Shown here: positions 1-8,318 of the stretch, piece after piece
Numbering within the stretch: position 1 is the stretch's first letter
Layout: the number at the start of each line of letters is the position of its first letter
NCBI GenBank assembly: GCA_963712655.1
Contig: CAVQIT010000002.1
Coordinates: forward strand, 434,001 to 498,000
Direction: 5' to 3'
DNA from: Pollutimonas sp963712655
Lineage (GTDB): Bacteria; Pseudomonadota; Gammaproteobacteria; Burkholderiales; Burkholderiaceae_B
Length of the DNA stretch: 64,000 nt
Notes under the pieces: generated by a model
Told to the model about the DNA's origin: nothing
Seen by the model: only the letters and a program-made list of their open reading frames with translations
Databases searched by the model: none
Position numbers and translations under genes: made by a program

Positions 1-1
1 G

Positions 2-649
2 GGCTACGATCCTCTCAAGGACTTTACCTACATCATGATGCTGAGCGGCTATACGCTGGGCGTGGCGGTAAAGCAGGACTCGCCATACAAGACATGGGAA
101 GAACTGGTTGCCGCCGCCAAGCAATCGCCGGACAAGATTACCTATGGCACGGCCAGCGTGGGAAGCGCATCCAATGTGATGATGGAGCAAATCGCCGGAC
201 AAGAAGGCATAAGCTGGCGGCACGTTCCCTATCAAGGCGAAACCGGGGTTATCCAGGCGGTGATGGGCGGTTTTGTGGATGCCTACGCCGGGTCGTCGAC
301 CGTGCTGCCGTTGGTCGAGAGCGGCAAATTGCGGATGCTGGTGACATGGGGCGCCCAGCGCAGCAAAATCTACCCGGGCACGCGCACGCTGTACGAGATC
401 AACAAGAATATTCCTCCCGTCTATGCGCCGTTTGGCATTGCCGGCCCCAAAGGCTTGCCGGAACAGGTCGTCGCCAAATTGACGACGGTATTCAAGAGCA
501 TCGTCGATTCGGACGAGTTCAAGAAAATACTGCTGCAGTATGGCCAGGAACCGGTGTATATGGACAGCGCCGCCTACACCAAGTATGCGGGCGAGCAATA
601 TGCGGAAGAGGCGAAGATCGTCAAGCAGCTCGGACTGGCCAACAAGTAA
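2..649 (+). CDS. Bug-type tripartite tricarboxylate transporter substrate-binding protein, 5' end missing
   Basis: This reading frame is already open at the left edge, so the signal peptide and the first lobe of the protein are outside the window. The visible 215 or so residues start with YDPLKDFTYI, a motif typical of the Bug (TctC) family. They continue with the family segments ITYGTASVGSASN, HVPYQGETGVIQAVMGG and YAPFGIAGPKGLP. Bug proteins are periplasmic receptors for carboxylates and related organic anions, and are usually about 325 residues. The ligand cannot be read from sequence. The stop codon is only 7 bases before the start of the FAD oxidoreductase, so the two are probably co-transcribed, and the receptor may import that enzyme's substrate (inference). 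Confidence 0.9.
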   Translation, partial: GYDPLKDFTYIMMLSGYTLGVAVKQDSPYKTWEELVAAAKQSPDKITYGTASVGSASNVMMEQIAGQEGISWRHVPYQGETGVIQAVMGGFVDAYAGSSTVLPLVESGKLRMLVTWGAQRSKIYPGTRTLYEINKNIPPVYAPFGIAGPKGLPEQVVAKLTTVFKSIVDSDEFKKILLQYGQEPVYMDSAAYTKYAGEQYAEEAKIVKQLGLANK

Positions 650-656
650 ATTGAAT

Positions 657-1925
657 ATGAACATGGCAGCAGGGCTTACGTCGGAAATCGATGTGGCGGT
701 GGTGGGCGGAGGCATAGTCGGCATCAGCGCCGCGTATGCGCTGGCCCAGGCCGGCATCAGGGTGGCTGTATTCGAGAAGCACACGATAGGGTGCGAGCAA
801 TCGTCCAGGAATTGGGGATGGGTGCGAACACTGTCCCGCGATATGGCCGAGCTTGGGCTGGCCATTCGCGCCAACCAGATGTGGCGCGATCTGCAGACCA
901 AAGTGGATGTCGGCTTTCGCCAAACCGGGATCCTGTATTTGGCCGAAGACTCGTCGGATCAGTGCAAGCACGGCGATTGGCTCGAACAGGCCAGGCAATA
1001 TGGCGTAGAGGCCGAGCTACTGACGCGCTCCGCCACGCTGCGGTATTTGCCCGAGACCAGACGCGATTGGCAAGGGGCATTGTTCAGCGCCACCGATGGC
1101 GTGGCTGAACCGGCAATCGCGACGCGGGGTATCGCCAGTCTGGCCCGATTGCAGGGCTGCCAAATCGTGGAACATTGCGCGGTGCGGGGCCTGGATATCG
1201 CGGCGGGGCGGGTGGCGGGAATCGTTACCGAGCATGGCCGGGTCAAGGCAGGCACGGTGCTGTTGGCCGGCGGCGCCTGGTCCAGGCTGTTTTGCGGTAA
1301 TCATGACGTGGGCTTTCCGCAACTGAAGGTGCGCGCGTCGGTGCTGCGCACGTCGCCTATCGAAACGCCGATGGATATTACGATCAACGGCAAGGATTTT
1401 ACGTGCCGCAGGCGCGCCGACGGCGGCTATACCGTTTCTCAGTTCGGCGCATCGTTTGCGGATATCGTGCCCGATAGCTTCCGGCTCTTTAGGCAGTTTC
1501 TGCCGGCATGGCTGGACAACAATGCCTTTGTGAAGCTTAGATTCGGCCGTCGATTTTTCCAGGAACTGGCGATACCGCGCCGCTTCGATCTGGACGCGAT
1601 CACGCCTTTCGAGCGCCATCGCATGCTGGATCCGGCGGCGTCCAGCGCCGCCGTGTCGACGGCGTTCCGCAAGCTGTCGCAGGCCTTTCCCGCGTTCGAA
1701 GCGGCTTCCATCGTTCAGAGCTGGGGCGGCTATATCGATGTCACACCGGATTCCCTGCCTGTGATGTCGCCAGTGGAATCCATCCCGGGCTTCTATCTTG
1801 CTTCGGGGTTTTCCGGGCATGGTTTCGGCATAGGGCCGGCCGCGGGCGAGCTTATGTCGGAAATGATCCAGGGCAAGAGCTTGGCGGCGCATACCGTCGC
1901 GTTTCGCTTGGCGCGGTTCGAATGA
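657..1925 (+). CDS. FAD-dependent oxidoreductase of the DAO/glycine oxidase family
   Basis: The 422-residue protein opens with a Rossmann dinucleotide-binding motif (DVAVVGGGIVGISAAYALA, residues 12-30) followed by the FAD ribose-binding acidic residue in VFEK. The C-terminal part (SWGGYIDVTPDSLPVMSP, then GFYLASGFSGHGFGIGPAAGEL) is the conserved FAD-closing region of the D-amino acid dehydrogenase, sarcosine oxidase and glycine oxidase superfamily. Such enzymes oxidise a C-N bond of an amino acid or amine. The exact substrate is not predictable. I start the gene at the ATG at 657, just after the Bug stop. An ATG two codons later is equally possible. An in-frame extension reaching back to 540 overlaps the Bug gene and is unlikely to be translated. 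Confidence 0.85.
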   Translation: MNMAAGLTSEIDVAVVGGGIVGISAAYALAQAGIRVAVFEKHTIGCEQSSRNWGWVRTLSRDMAELGLAIRANQMWRDLQTKVDVGFRQTGILYLAEDSSDQCKHGDWLEQARQYGVEAELLTRSATLRYLPETRRDWQGALFSATDGVAEPAIATRGIASLARLQGCQIVEHCAVRGLDIAAGRVAGIVTEHGRVKAGTVLLAGGAWSRLFCGNHDVGFPQLKVRASVLRTSPIETPMDITINGKDFTCRRRADGGYTVSQFGASFADIVPDSFRLFRQFLPAWLDNNAFVKLRFGRRFFQELAIPRRFDLDAITPFERHRMLDPAASSAAVSTAFRKLSQAFPAFEAASIVQSWGGYIDVTPDSLPVMSPVESIPGFYLASGFSGHGFGIGPAAGELMSEMIQGKSLAAHTVAFRLARFE

Positions 1926-2083
1926 GGCCTGTGTATTTCTTTCTTCGTCCGGGGTTTTTCCGGGCGGCCGCGCGGCATCGTTTTCGATATCCGCGAAAAT
2001 TGATTGTTCCGCAGGCAGCGCATTAAGCTGGTACATTTTGCTATTGGTTCCACCTATTCACTTTATATAGACAGGACAGCATC

Positions 2084-2674
2084 ATGTTCAAAGTTTATGC
2101 CATCGACGGAATTATTCCTGTCGTCGACCCCAGCGCCTATGTGCATCCGACCGCGGTATTGATTGGCGATGTCATTGTGGGGCCGGGCGTTTATATCGGG
2201 CCGCTGGCCAGCTTGCGCGGCGACTTCGGGCGTATTGTGCTCAAGCAAGGGTCCAACGTCCAGGACACCTGCGTCATTCATGGCGTGGGCGAGAACGATA
2301 CAGTTGTCGATGTCGATGGGCATATCGGGCACGGCGCGGTGCTGCATGGATGCACCATCGAACGCAATGCCATGGTGGGCATGAACGCGGTGGTCATGGA
2401 TAGGGCGGTCATCGGCCATTCCAGCATGGTCGCGGCGATGGCGTTCGTGAAAATCGGCCTTGTGATCCCGCCGCGCAGCCTGGTTGTGGGTTCGCCGGCG
2501 CGTGTTGTACGCGAACTGAGCGATGCCGACATCGCCCGCAAGTCTTTCGGTACGCGGCAGTATCAGGCGCTGACCCGCCGTTGCCTGCAAACCATGCGGG
2601 CGGTGGATCCGCTGACCGCCGTGGAAGCGAATCGCGCCCGTTTGACGGAGGCGCTCATCAATCCGCCGGCCTGA
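2084..2674 (+). CDS. PaaY/CaiE-like gamma-carbonic-anhydrase-fold hexapeptide protein
   Basis: This 196-residue protein has the left-handed beta-helix hexapeptide pattern (IGDVIVGPGVYIGPLASLRGDFG, then IGHGAVLHGCTIERNAMVGMNAVV). His66, His83 and His88 correspond to the zinc ligands of gamma-class carbonic anhydrase folds. Length and C-terminal helix (KSFGTRQYQALTRRCLQTM) agree with PaaY/CaiE, which act as thioesterases or accessory proteins in phenylacetate or carnitine pathways. No paa or cai genes are adjacent, so the role here is open. It follows the FAD oxidoreductase on the same strand after 158 bases, with GACAGGA upstream of the ATG as a plausible ribosome-binding site. Confidence 0.85.
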   Translation: MFKVYAIDGIIPVVDPSAYVHPTAVLIGDVIVGPGVYIGPLASLRGDFGRIVLKQGSNVQDTCVIHGVGENDTVVDVDGHIGHGAVLHGCTIERNAMVGMNAVVMDRAVIGHSSMVAAMAFVKIGLVIPPRSLVVGSPARVVRELSDADIARKSFGTRQYQALTRRCLQTMRAVDPLTAVEANRARLTEALINPPA

Positions 2675-2744
2675 GGGACCCGCATTGGCTTATATGCCGC
2701 GGGTGCTTGTGTGATGCGTTGAGCGGCTTTCCTCGCGAGGGATA

Positions 2745-3911
2745 TCAGGGCCGGTCATAGATATCGCCGTTCAGCAAAATAGACCGGTCGATATTATGGA
2801 TGTCGGTGTGGCCGCAAAACCCCATGGTGATATCCAGTTCGTTGGCGATCACCTCCAGGCAGCGCAACACGCCGGCTTCGCCCATGGCGCCCAAGGAATA
2901 CAGGAACGAGCGTCCGATCATGGTGCCCTTGGCGCCCAGGGCGATGGCTTTGAGCACGTCTTGTCCCGAGCGAATGCCCCCGTCCATCCAGACTTCGATT
3001 TCCTTGCCCACGGCATGAGCAATATTGGGCAGGGCGGAGATCGATGACGGGGCGCCGTCCAGTTGGCGCCCGCCGTGGTTGGACACCACGATGGCATCGG
3101 CGCCGCAGCCGACGGCAAGGCGCGCATCTTCGGCGTCCATGATGCCTTTGAGCACCAGTTTTCCGCCCCAGCGTTGCTTGATCCATTCAATGTCTTTCCA
3201 GCTAAGGGCGGGATCGAACTGCTCGGCCGTCCATGACGACAGGGAGGACAGGTCGCCCACCCCTTTGGCATGGCCGACGATATTGCCGAAGCTGCGGCGC
3301 TTGGTGCCCAGCATGCTCATGCACCAGCGCGGCTTGGTCGCCAGGTTGATCAGATTGGCCAGGGTAGGGCGGGGAGGCGTGGACAAGCCGTTCTTGATGT
3401 CTTTGTGGCGCTGGCCCAGCACTTGCAGGTCCAGAGTGAGCACCAGGGCCGAACAGTTGGCGGCCTTGGCCCGGTCGATCAGGCGCTCGATAAAGTCGCG
3501 GTCGCGCATCACATACAACTGGAACCAGAACGGCTTGGTGGTATGGGCGGCAACATCTTCGATCGAGCAAATGCTCATTGTGGACAGGGTAAACGGAATC
3601 CCGAATTTTTCGGCTGCCTTGGCGCCCAGGATTTCACCGTCCGCATGCTGCATACCGGTCAGGCCAGTGGGCGCGATGGCTACCGGCATGGTGACATCCG
3701 CGCCCAGCATTGTGCTGCGGTGCGTGCGTGTTTCGATATCGACAGCCACCCTCTGGCGGAATTTCAGCCTGTGGAAATCGGCCTCGTTCGAGCGATACGT
3801 GCCTTCTGTCCAGGAGCCCGAGTCGGCATAGTCGTAGAACATTCGGGGCACCCGGCGTTCGGCCAACCGGCGGAAGTCTTCCACGCAAGTGATTTTGGAT
3901 GAAATGGCCAC
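2745..3911 (-). CDS. FMN-dependent alpha-hydroxy-acid dehydrogenase/oxidase (LldD family)
   Basis: The 388-residue protein has the full TIM-barrel signature of the family: MFYDYADSGSW near residue 24-34, AIAPTGLTGMQHADGE in the first third, and the active-site segment VSNHGGRQLDGA near residue 277 with the catalytic histidine. GIRSGQDVLKAIALGA and IGRSFLYSLGAMGE complete the FMN-phosphate site. The family oxidises L-lactate, glycolate, mandelate or related 2-hydroxy acids. Length and sequence fit L-lactate dehydrogenase LldD, but related paralogues share these features. It is convergent with the hexapeptide gene and has the expected upstream GGAGACAT before its ATG. Confidence 0.9.
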   Translation of the reverse strand: MAISSKITCVEDFRRLAERRVPRMFYDYADSGSWTEGTYRSNEADFHRLKFRQRVAVDIETRTHRSTMLGADVTMPVAIAPTGLTGMQHADGEILGAKAAEKFGIPFTLSTMSICSIEDVAAHTTKPFWFQLYVMRDRDFIERLIDRAKAANCSALVLTLDLQVLGQRHKDIKNGLSTPPRPTLANLINLATKPRWCMSMLGTKRRSFGNIVGHAKGVGDLSSLSSWTAEQFDPALSWKDIEWIKQRWGGKLVLKGIMDAEDARLAVGCGADAIVVSNHGGRQLDGAPSSISALPNIAHAVGKEIEVWMDGGIRSGQDVLKAIALGAKGTMIGRSFLYSLGAMGEAGVLRCLEVIANELDITMGFCGHTDIHNIDRSILLNGDIYDRP

Positions 3912-4062
3912 GAAATGTCTCCTGGTTTATTAGTATGCAGCGCTGGGTTGCCCCGGCTGGTTTTTGATGAATGGTGCATCTTAACTAAATTTCTGTGCGC
4001 GGGTGAGACAGGCATGCGCCGCCGGCCCTAATTCAAGCGCGGCGGCACGCCCTTTGTGCTTT

Positions 4063-4992
4063 TCATGCCACATGCAAATGGTCGACCTCATTTGAATAGA
4101 CCATGCGGGCTTTGGTCCCGTCCCACCATATTACGCGCGCCACCTTGGCGCGGCAGGCGATATCGAGCGCCTGCCTGGCATCGCTTTCGATAAAGTGGGT
4201 ATGGCATCGGGCAAGAATGGCTTGCGCTTTATGCGCGGCGGTTTGTCCGGCGCTGTGGGTGGTTTCGTCGCGCATGATCAAAGGGCCATTGAAGCCATGC
4301 CGGTTCAGCCAGTCTTGGGTGCGTTGGCGATCCTGTTCGGGGCGTCCGGTAATAATCGTGACGCCGCTCAGGTCGAGTTGCGGCAGGACATCGCTGGGCG
4401 GCAGTAGGTCGCGGCTCGCGAGGGTGTCGTGCAGCGCCCGGGCATACTCGTCTTCGGGCAGATCCATCAGCAGCACGCCGTCCAGATCTATCGCCCACGA
4501 CGCATATTCGTGTTCTCGTCTATCGGGGCGGTTCAGGCTGGCGTCGAACGCGGGAGTGATGGACTCCCTTTCCCAGGGAAACCAGGCCCTGAATCCCTGT
4601 GGCATGGCGATGCCGTAATCCGGCGCGATGCGCGATTCGGCATCGTAGGCCAGGGTAAAAACCGTGAGCTCGTGTCTATGCCCCTTCAGGAAGGCGATGC
4701 AGTCCGATAGCGTTGTGCCTCGTCCGGCTACGTCTTCCACCAGAAGAATCCGGCATGGCTTTGCAGGCTGCCGGGCCGTATACCAGGACACGGCGCGATC
4801 GGGGCGCGAGTAGGCCAGCGCATGCAAGGGAAGACTCAGACTGGTGGAAACCATGACCCCGGGCACCAATCCGCCGCGGGCGATCGCCACCACTGCGTCG
4901 AAATTCAGCATGCGCCATTCCGGAACGAAACCCGAAATGACGGTCTCGATGCGGGCATAGTCATAAGAAAAAGCGGCGCGGGCGGTGCTCAT
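4063..4992 (-). CDS. Phosphoribosyltransferase-HAD hydrolase fusion
   Basis: The 309-residue protein joins two enzyme folds. Residues 1-150 are a type I phosphoribosyltransferase domain: AVVAIARGGLVPG at 33-45 and the PRPP loop LLVEDVAGRGTTLS at 83-96. Residues 163-300 look like a HAD phosphatase: AIDLDGVLL at 167-175 holds the DxDG nucleophile motif, IITGRP at 213-218 is motif II, and a late ESDARQAL segment supplies the acidic motif. Such a protein could make or salvage a nucleotide and then dephosphorylate a related product, but its substrate is unknown. It is monocistronic as far as can be seen and lies between lldD-like and the tRNA-Arg gene. Confidence 0.8.
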   Translation of the reverse strand: MSTARAAFSYDYARIETVISGFVPEWRMLNFDAVVAIARGGLVPGVMVSTSLSLPLHALAYSRPDRAVSWYTARQPAKPCRILLVEDVAGRGTTLSDCIAFLKGHRHELTVFTLAYDAESRIAPDYGIAMPQGFRAWFPWERESITPAFDASLNRPDRREHEYASWAIDLDGVLLMDLPEDEYARALHDTLASRDLLPPSDVLPQLDLSGVTIITGRPEQDRQRTQDWLNRHGFNGPLIMRDETTHSAGQTAAHKAQAILARCHTHFIESDARQALDIACRAKVARVIWWDGTKARMVYSNEVDHLHVA

Positions 4993-5079
4993 GCGGTAAT
5001 CCTGTGTTTTGCGGTGCGTGCCGCAGTTGCTTGCAACAAGTGCCTAAGGCTCTATTTTACGCAGCGGGCTTGGGTGCGC

Positions 5080-5108
5080 AAGACACGGGAAAAATTCTAT
5101 GTTATAGT
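5080..5108 (+). promoter_or_regulatory. Probable sigma-70 promoter of tRNA-Arg
   Basis: AAGACA at 5080-5085 is spaced 17 bases from TATAGT at 5103-5108. This places a start point around 5115, just before the mature tRNA 5' end at 5124. The match to consensus is moderate (4/6 and 5/6). Confidence 0.45.
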
Positions 5109-5123
5109 TACGCCTCTTTCAAA

Positions 5124-5200
5124 GCGGCTGTAGCTCAGTTGGATAGAGTACTTGGCTACGAACCAAGGGGTCGTGGGTTCGAATCCTGCCAGCCGCGCCA
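5124..5200 (+). tRNA. tRNA-Arg (anticodon ACG)
   Basis: A complete cloverleaf can be folded. The acceptor stem pairs GCGGCTG (5124-5130) with CAGCCGC (5190-5196), followed by discriminator G and an encoded CCA. The D arm contains AGCTCAGTTGGATAGAG, the anticodon stem is CTTGG/CCAAG with loop CTACGAA giving anticodon ACG, and the T arm holds the invariant GGTTCGAATCC. An intact rho-independent terminator follows, so it is a single-gene unit. No integrase or element boundary is visible next to it. Confidence 0.97.
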
Positions 5201-5228
5201 GAACATACCAATGAAGTCAATTGGTTAG

Positions 5229-5265
5229 CCGCCTAAAGCCTCAAACGCTTTAGGCGGTTTTTCTT
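5229..5265 (+). terminator. Rho-independent terminator after tRNA-Arg
   Basis: A perfect 11-bp stem (CCGCCTAAAGC at 5229-5239 with GCTTTAGGCGG at 5247-5257) encloses a 7-base loop and is followed by TTTTTCTTT. The stretch from here to 5468 holds no other gene that I can support. Confidence 0.92.
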
Positions 5266-5468
5266 TGCGTGGGTAAGCTTTGGGGTGTGGCCGCATCCGC
5301 ACCCGGCCTGGTTCTCAACGCGTTACGCCATTAGTTGGTTCGCCGGGCCTGTATTAAAGGCGCAATTCGATGCGCGCGGCCACTGTGCATGATTCAGTTC
5401 GTAGCCGCATGGGCGGGAGAGGTTTGGCTTCGTCATTCCCATGCTTCAGAACTGAATGTCGATGCAGC

Positions 5469-6326
5469 CTAGCGCAGGAACATCTTGATGATCGTCGCCA
5501 GTTCATCTGGCCTATCCTCGAGAGTGAGTCCCCTGCCATCCGGCACGTCCATGGTGCAGAGCGTTGATCCTTCTATAAGCCGCACAACCTCCTTGCCTTG
5601 CAGTCCGACATATTCCGTTTCCTGGGCGGTGGCAATCTCCAGAACTAGGGTGGGTACGCGGATTTGACTGAAGCCGCGCTGGAGGTCGTAATTGAAGTTC
5701 GCCAGATATAAATCAGCAATTCCATTTCCCTGCATTTTGTCGAGCACATGCGCAAAGATATGGCCCCCGAATATGGGGTGAGTGCCGGAGTTTGATGCGG
5801 CCTGATTCAGCAGCTCGATAATCTGCGCTGCGATGTCCTCCGCGTTCTTTGCTGCAATTTTCTTCCCATCGTCTTTCGTCTTTCCGCCGTCAAAATTGAC
5901 GTACTTCGAGACAGATTGGCGGATCCCGGAATTCCTTGTTTCCTGGTCCAGAATAAGGCTATGGCTCTGGCCGGCCAGAATCAGTTTTGTGATCCGTTCC
6001 CGATTCTGAACCGCCATTGCGGTGGCGATCTTGTTTCCCGTATGCAGCCCGTACACTGCGGCGCGATCAATCCCCATTTGATCCAGCACCTCTATGAAGG
6101 CATATGCAATCTGTTCAATTGTCGTCCCGCCGGGCAAGGGATCGGAGTTTCCGAACCCGGGGGTGTCCAGGGCGATGACGTCGAAGCTGTCGGCCAGCTT
6201 CGGCAATAGCGCCGTGAACATATGGGAAGATCGGCCTGCCGCGGCAAGAAGGACAAGCGGCGGCCCGATTCCGGTTCTGACGAAATGGATCTGGCCAAGT
6301 GACGTGGTCGCATAATTGCGGTTCAT
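5469..6326 (-). CDS. Alpha/beta-fold hydrolase lacking the canonical catalytic residues
   Basis: The 285-residue protein has the alpha/beta hydrolase core: GPPLVLLAAAGRSSHMF with the oxyanion strand near residue 21-37, and VIALDTPGFGNSDPLPGG near 50-67. The nucleophile elbow reads VYGLHTGNKIA (residues 91-101), so the position normally held by Ser, Asp or Cys is His95. The usual late GH-x-ED segment reads VPDGRGLTLEDRPDE, where glycine replaces the catalytic histidine. This suggests non-hydrolytic or altered chemistry. It lies 40 bases downstream of a Bug receptor gene on the same strand, so it probably acts on a compound imported with that receptor (inference). Confidence 0.8.
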   Translation of the reverse strand: MNRNYATTSLGQIHFVRTGIGPPLVLLAAAGRSSHMFTALLPKLADSFDVIALDTPGFGNSDPLPGGTTIEQIAYAFIEVLDQMGIDRAAVYGLHTGNKIATAMAVQNRERITKLILAGQSHSLILDQETRNSGIRQSVSKYVNFDGGKTKDDGKKIAAKNAEDIAAQIIELLNQAASNSGTHPIFGGHIFAHVLDKMQGNGIADLYLANFNYDLQRGFSQIRVPTLVLEIATAQETEYVGLQGKEVVRLIEGSTLCTMDVPDGRGLTLEDRPDELATIIKMFLR

Positions 6327-6366
6327 GGTGGTTACTCCTGTCTATCTATCGATGTTCGCGCAATCG

Positions 6367-7416
6367 TCACTGGAGATGAATATTGCGAGACCTGATCACA
6401 TCGCCCCAGCGTTCGATTTCGCTCTGCAGATAAGACTCCATTTCTTCAGGCGATTTGTAGCCAGCCAGTGTTCCGCTCTTGCTGAGCGCTACACCGACGG
6501 CGGGATCGTCCAGTGTTTCTTTCAGCGCCTGGTTCAGTCGGAGCACAATCTCCTTCGGCGTTCCGCTGCGAACGAAAATAGCATTCCAGGCGGTGGCGAC
6601 AAAAGCGGGAACTCCCGCTTTGGAAATGGGGGGCACATTCGGAAGTTGAGCCAGGGGCTCGGCGTCGCCGACGCCCAGGGCCTTCAGCGCGCCGCTCTCG
6701 ATGTAAGGCAGAACGCTGGAAACGGTGGTAATCGTCATTTGAATACGGCCGGCGATCAGATCGATCACCATTGGCCCATCGCCCTTATAGGGGATCAGCC
6801 GTAGCTCGGTACCGGTCAGGATGGAGAACAGTTCCTGCACCAAGTGATTCCCGGTGCCCACACCAGATGCGCCGAAATTGACTTTCCCTGGATGGGCCTT
6901 TGCATAGGCAATGAACTCCTCGACCGTGGCTGCCGGCACTGAAGGATGGATTGCGAATACGAACGGCTGTCTGGCAACCATCCCTACGGCTTGAAAGTCC
7001 TTTACCGTGTCATAGGGCAGGTCATTGCGCAAAGTCGGGTTGGATGCCAGTGAATTGGACGCAAAAAGCAATGTATAGCCATCCGGCTTTTCTCGGATGA
7101 CCTTCGTTGTTCCCACCATTGTGCCGCCGCCAGGGATATTTTCAACGATGACGGTTTGCCCAAGCGCTCTGCCCAGCCTGTCGCCGACGACCCGCGCTGC
7201 GAGATCCGTCGATCCTCCAACCGCGAAGGGGACAATCAGACGTATCGGACGATTCGGGTAGGACTGTGCATGGGAGGATGCGGCCAGGAGCAATCCGGCG
7301 ATCAATGCAGCGCTCAAATTGCCGAGAAACGTCAATCGGAGCCTGCCGCGATTTGATAGCTGCGCACCAGCCAGGCAAAGGAGCCGAGATGAGCCGAACA
7401 GCGGATTGGCGATCAT
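6367..7416 (-). CDS. Bug-type TTT transporter substrate-binding protein
   Basis: The protein has a signal peptide (SAALIAGLLLAASSHAQ) and then the canonical Bug start SYPNRPIRLIVPFAVGGSTDLAAR. It also has GTTKVIREKPDGYTLLFASN, VNFGASGVGTGNHL and AGVPAFVATAWNAIFV, the usual order of family motifs. It is a periplasmic receptor of unknown carboxylate-type ligand. The start is uncertain. I use the ATG at 7416, which gives 349 residues. The frame stays open to 7554, and a strong AAAGGAG at about 7490 sits 9 bases before an in-frame TTG at 7482, which could be the true start. A tctA/tctB membrane pair is not present nearby. It probably forms an operon with the downstream alpha/beta hydrolase. Confidence 0.88.
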   Translation of the reverse strand: MIANPLFGSSRLLCLAGAQLSNRGRLRLTFLGNLSAALIAGLLLAASSHAQSYPNRPIRLIVPFAVGGSTDLAARVVGDRLGRALGQTVIVENIPGGGTMVGTTKVIREKPDGYTLLFASNSLASNPTLRNDLPYDTVKDFQAVGMVARQPFVFAIHPSVPAATVEEFIAYAKAHPGKVNFGASGVGTGNHLVQELFSILTGTELRLIPYKGDGPMVIDLIAGRIQMTITTVSSVLPYIESGALKALGVGDAEPLAQLPNVPPISKAGVPAFVATAWNAIFVRSGTPKEIVLRLNQALKETLDDPAVGVALSKSGTLAGYKSPEEMESYLQSEIERWGDVIRSRNIHLQ

Positions 7417-7554
7417 TTTGGGCAAAAGCCGGAACAGCGCGCCAAGCCTATGCGCTGCGGGTGAGTACGAAATTGGTTCCAAGGTGTATGTCTCCTTTAT
7501 TGAATTAAATTCGAAGTCGCCAACGGTAGTGAGCGGATGAGCGGGAACATGCAT

Positions 7555-8049
7555 GGGCTCCCGGTTGATTTTTGTATTTATCGGCCAGCGAAGCTTCGTT
7601 CACAACATAGCGGTGGCGAGACGGCCATCGTGCATCCAGGCGAGTAGATCGCGAAAGATGAACACCGAGAGTGTTCTGTCGATTTTTTTCTCATAGCTGG
7701 CGTCATGTATTTTCAACGTGTTGGCTTTGAGTAAGTGTCAACCAATGTTAATTAATTGTCAACACTTATGGTGTTCAATCATAACTCTATATTTTGGAAT
7801 AATGATTGAATATGCTGAATTTACCTAGTGGTTATGCTGTGATTTGGGAGTTTGTTCGTATGAGCCATAACGAAAACAAATATTTAGTGTTAACACTTTT
7901 GATTTTTTTGGCCTAACCATGGATGAAATAAGTGTGAGTGTCGACAGTAGAGTTGATTGCATGATCGGTTTTCCGGCCAGGCTGTCGCTGATCCGCTTAA
8001 CAACCCTGAACAGAAATAAATGCTAGCGTTTCAACGTGCATTTTTTTGA
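7555..8049. promoter_or_regulatory. AT-rich regulatory region with repeated palindromic half-sites
   Basis: About 500 bases hold no credible gene and are clearly more AT-rich than the surroundings. Three related half-site clusters stand out. TAAGTGTCAAC at 7732-7742 faces GTCAACACTTA at 7758-7768, and a perfect 12-bp palindrome AGTGTTAACACT lies at 7886-7897. They share the core AAGTGTYRAC. These look like operators of one dimeric regulator controlling the Bug/hydrolase operon to the left, but no regulator gene is adjacent. Confidence 0.5.
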
Positions 8050-8061
8050 GGGGGGGGGGGG
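8050..8061. repeat. Homopolymer tract of 12 G
   Basis: Twelve consecutive G follow T7-GA, 5 bases before the ATG of an IS3 orfA remnant. Tracts this long slip readily during replication and are also hard to sequence exactly. Confidence 0.9.
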
Positions 8062-8066
8062 CGGCG

Positions 8067-8240
8067 ATGAAACGCAAACAGTACTTAATGGAGCGGATTG
8101 CGGAGGTGCTCAAGCAGACGAAGCTGGGCATGCCGGTGGCGGGCTCGGTGCGCCAGATGGGAATATCCGAACAGACGTTTTACTGGCGGAAGAGGCAATA
8201 CGCAGGCTTGGAATCGAACCAGGTTCGCGAACTGAAGTGA
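8067..8240 (+). pseudogene. IS3-family transposase OrfA remnant
   Basis: The 57 codons MKRKQYLMERIAEVLKQ...GISEQTFYWRKRQYAGLESNQVRELK match the N-terminal helix-turn-helix segment of IS3-family OrfA proteins. The match breaks off at a stop exactly where the leucine-zipper part should continue (normally ELKQLQEEN...). No orfB, no inverted repeats and no target duplication are visible, so this is a decayed fragment. It lies between the AT-rich regulatory stretch and the end of the lipoprotein operon, and may mark an old rearrangement that removed a neighbouring gene. Confidence 0.8.
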
Positions 8241-8318
8241 TGGCCGCGCCCACCACAGAGGGCGGGCGGTTCAGAGAGGGGGGGCGGTAAGCAGGCAGCC
8301 GGGAACACCCGGCGCAGT

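Noticed and set aside
1017..2036. 339-codon open frame on the minus strand
   Set aside because: It is the antisense shadow of the FAD oxidoreductase, rich in Arg/His/Gln with no domain.
2675..2744. Bidirectional terminator between the hexapeptide and lldD-like genes
   Set aside because: A 6-bp ACCCGC/GCGGGT pairing exists, but there is no T run on either side.
5124..5200. tRNA-Arg as an integration site of a genomic island
   Set aside because: No integrase and no direct repeat of the tRNA 3' end could be found in the flanks that I read.
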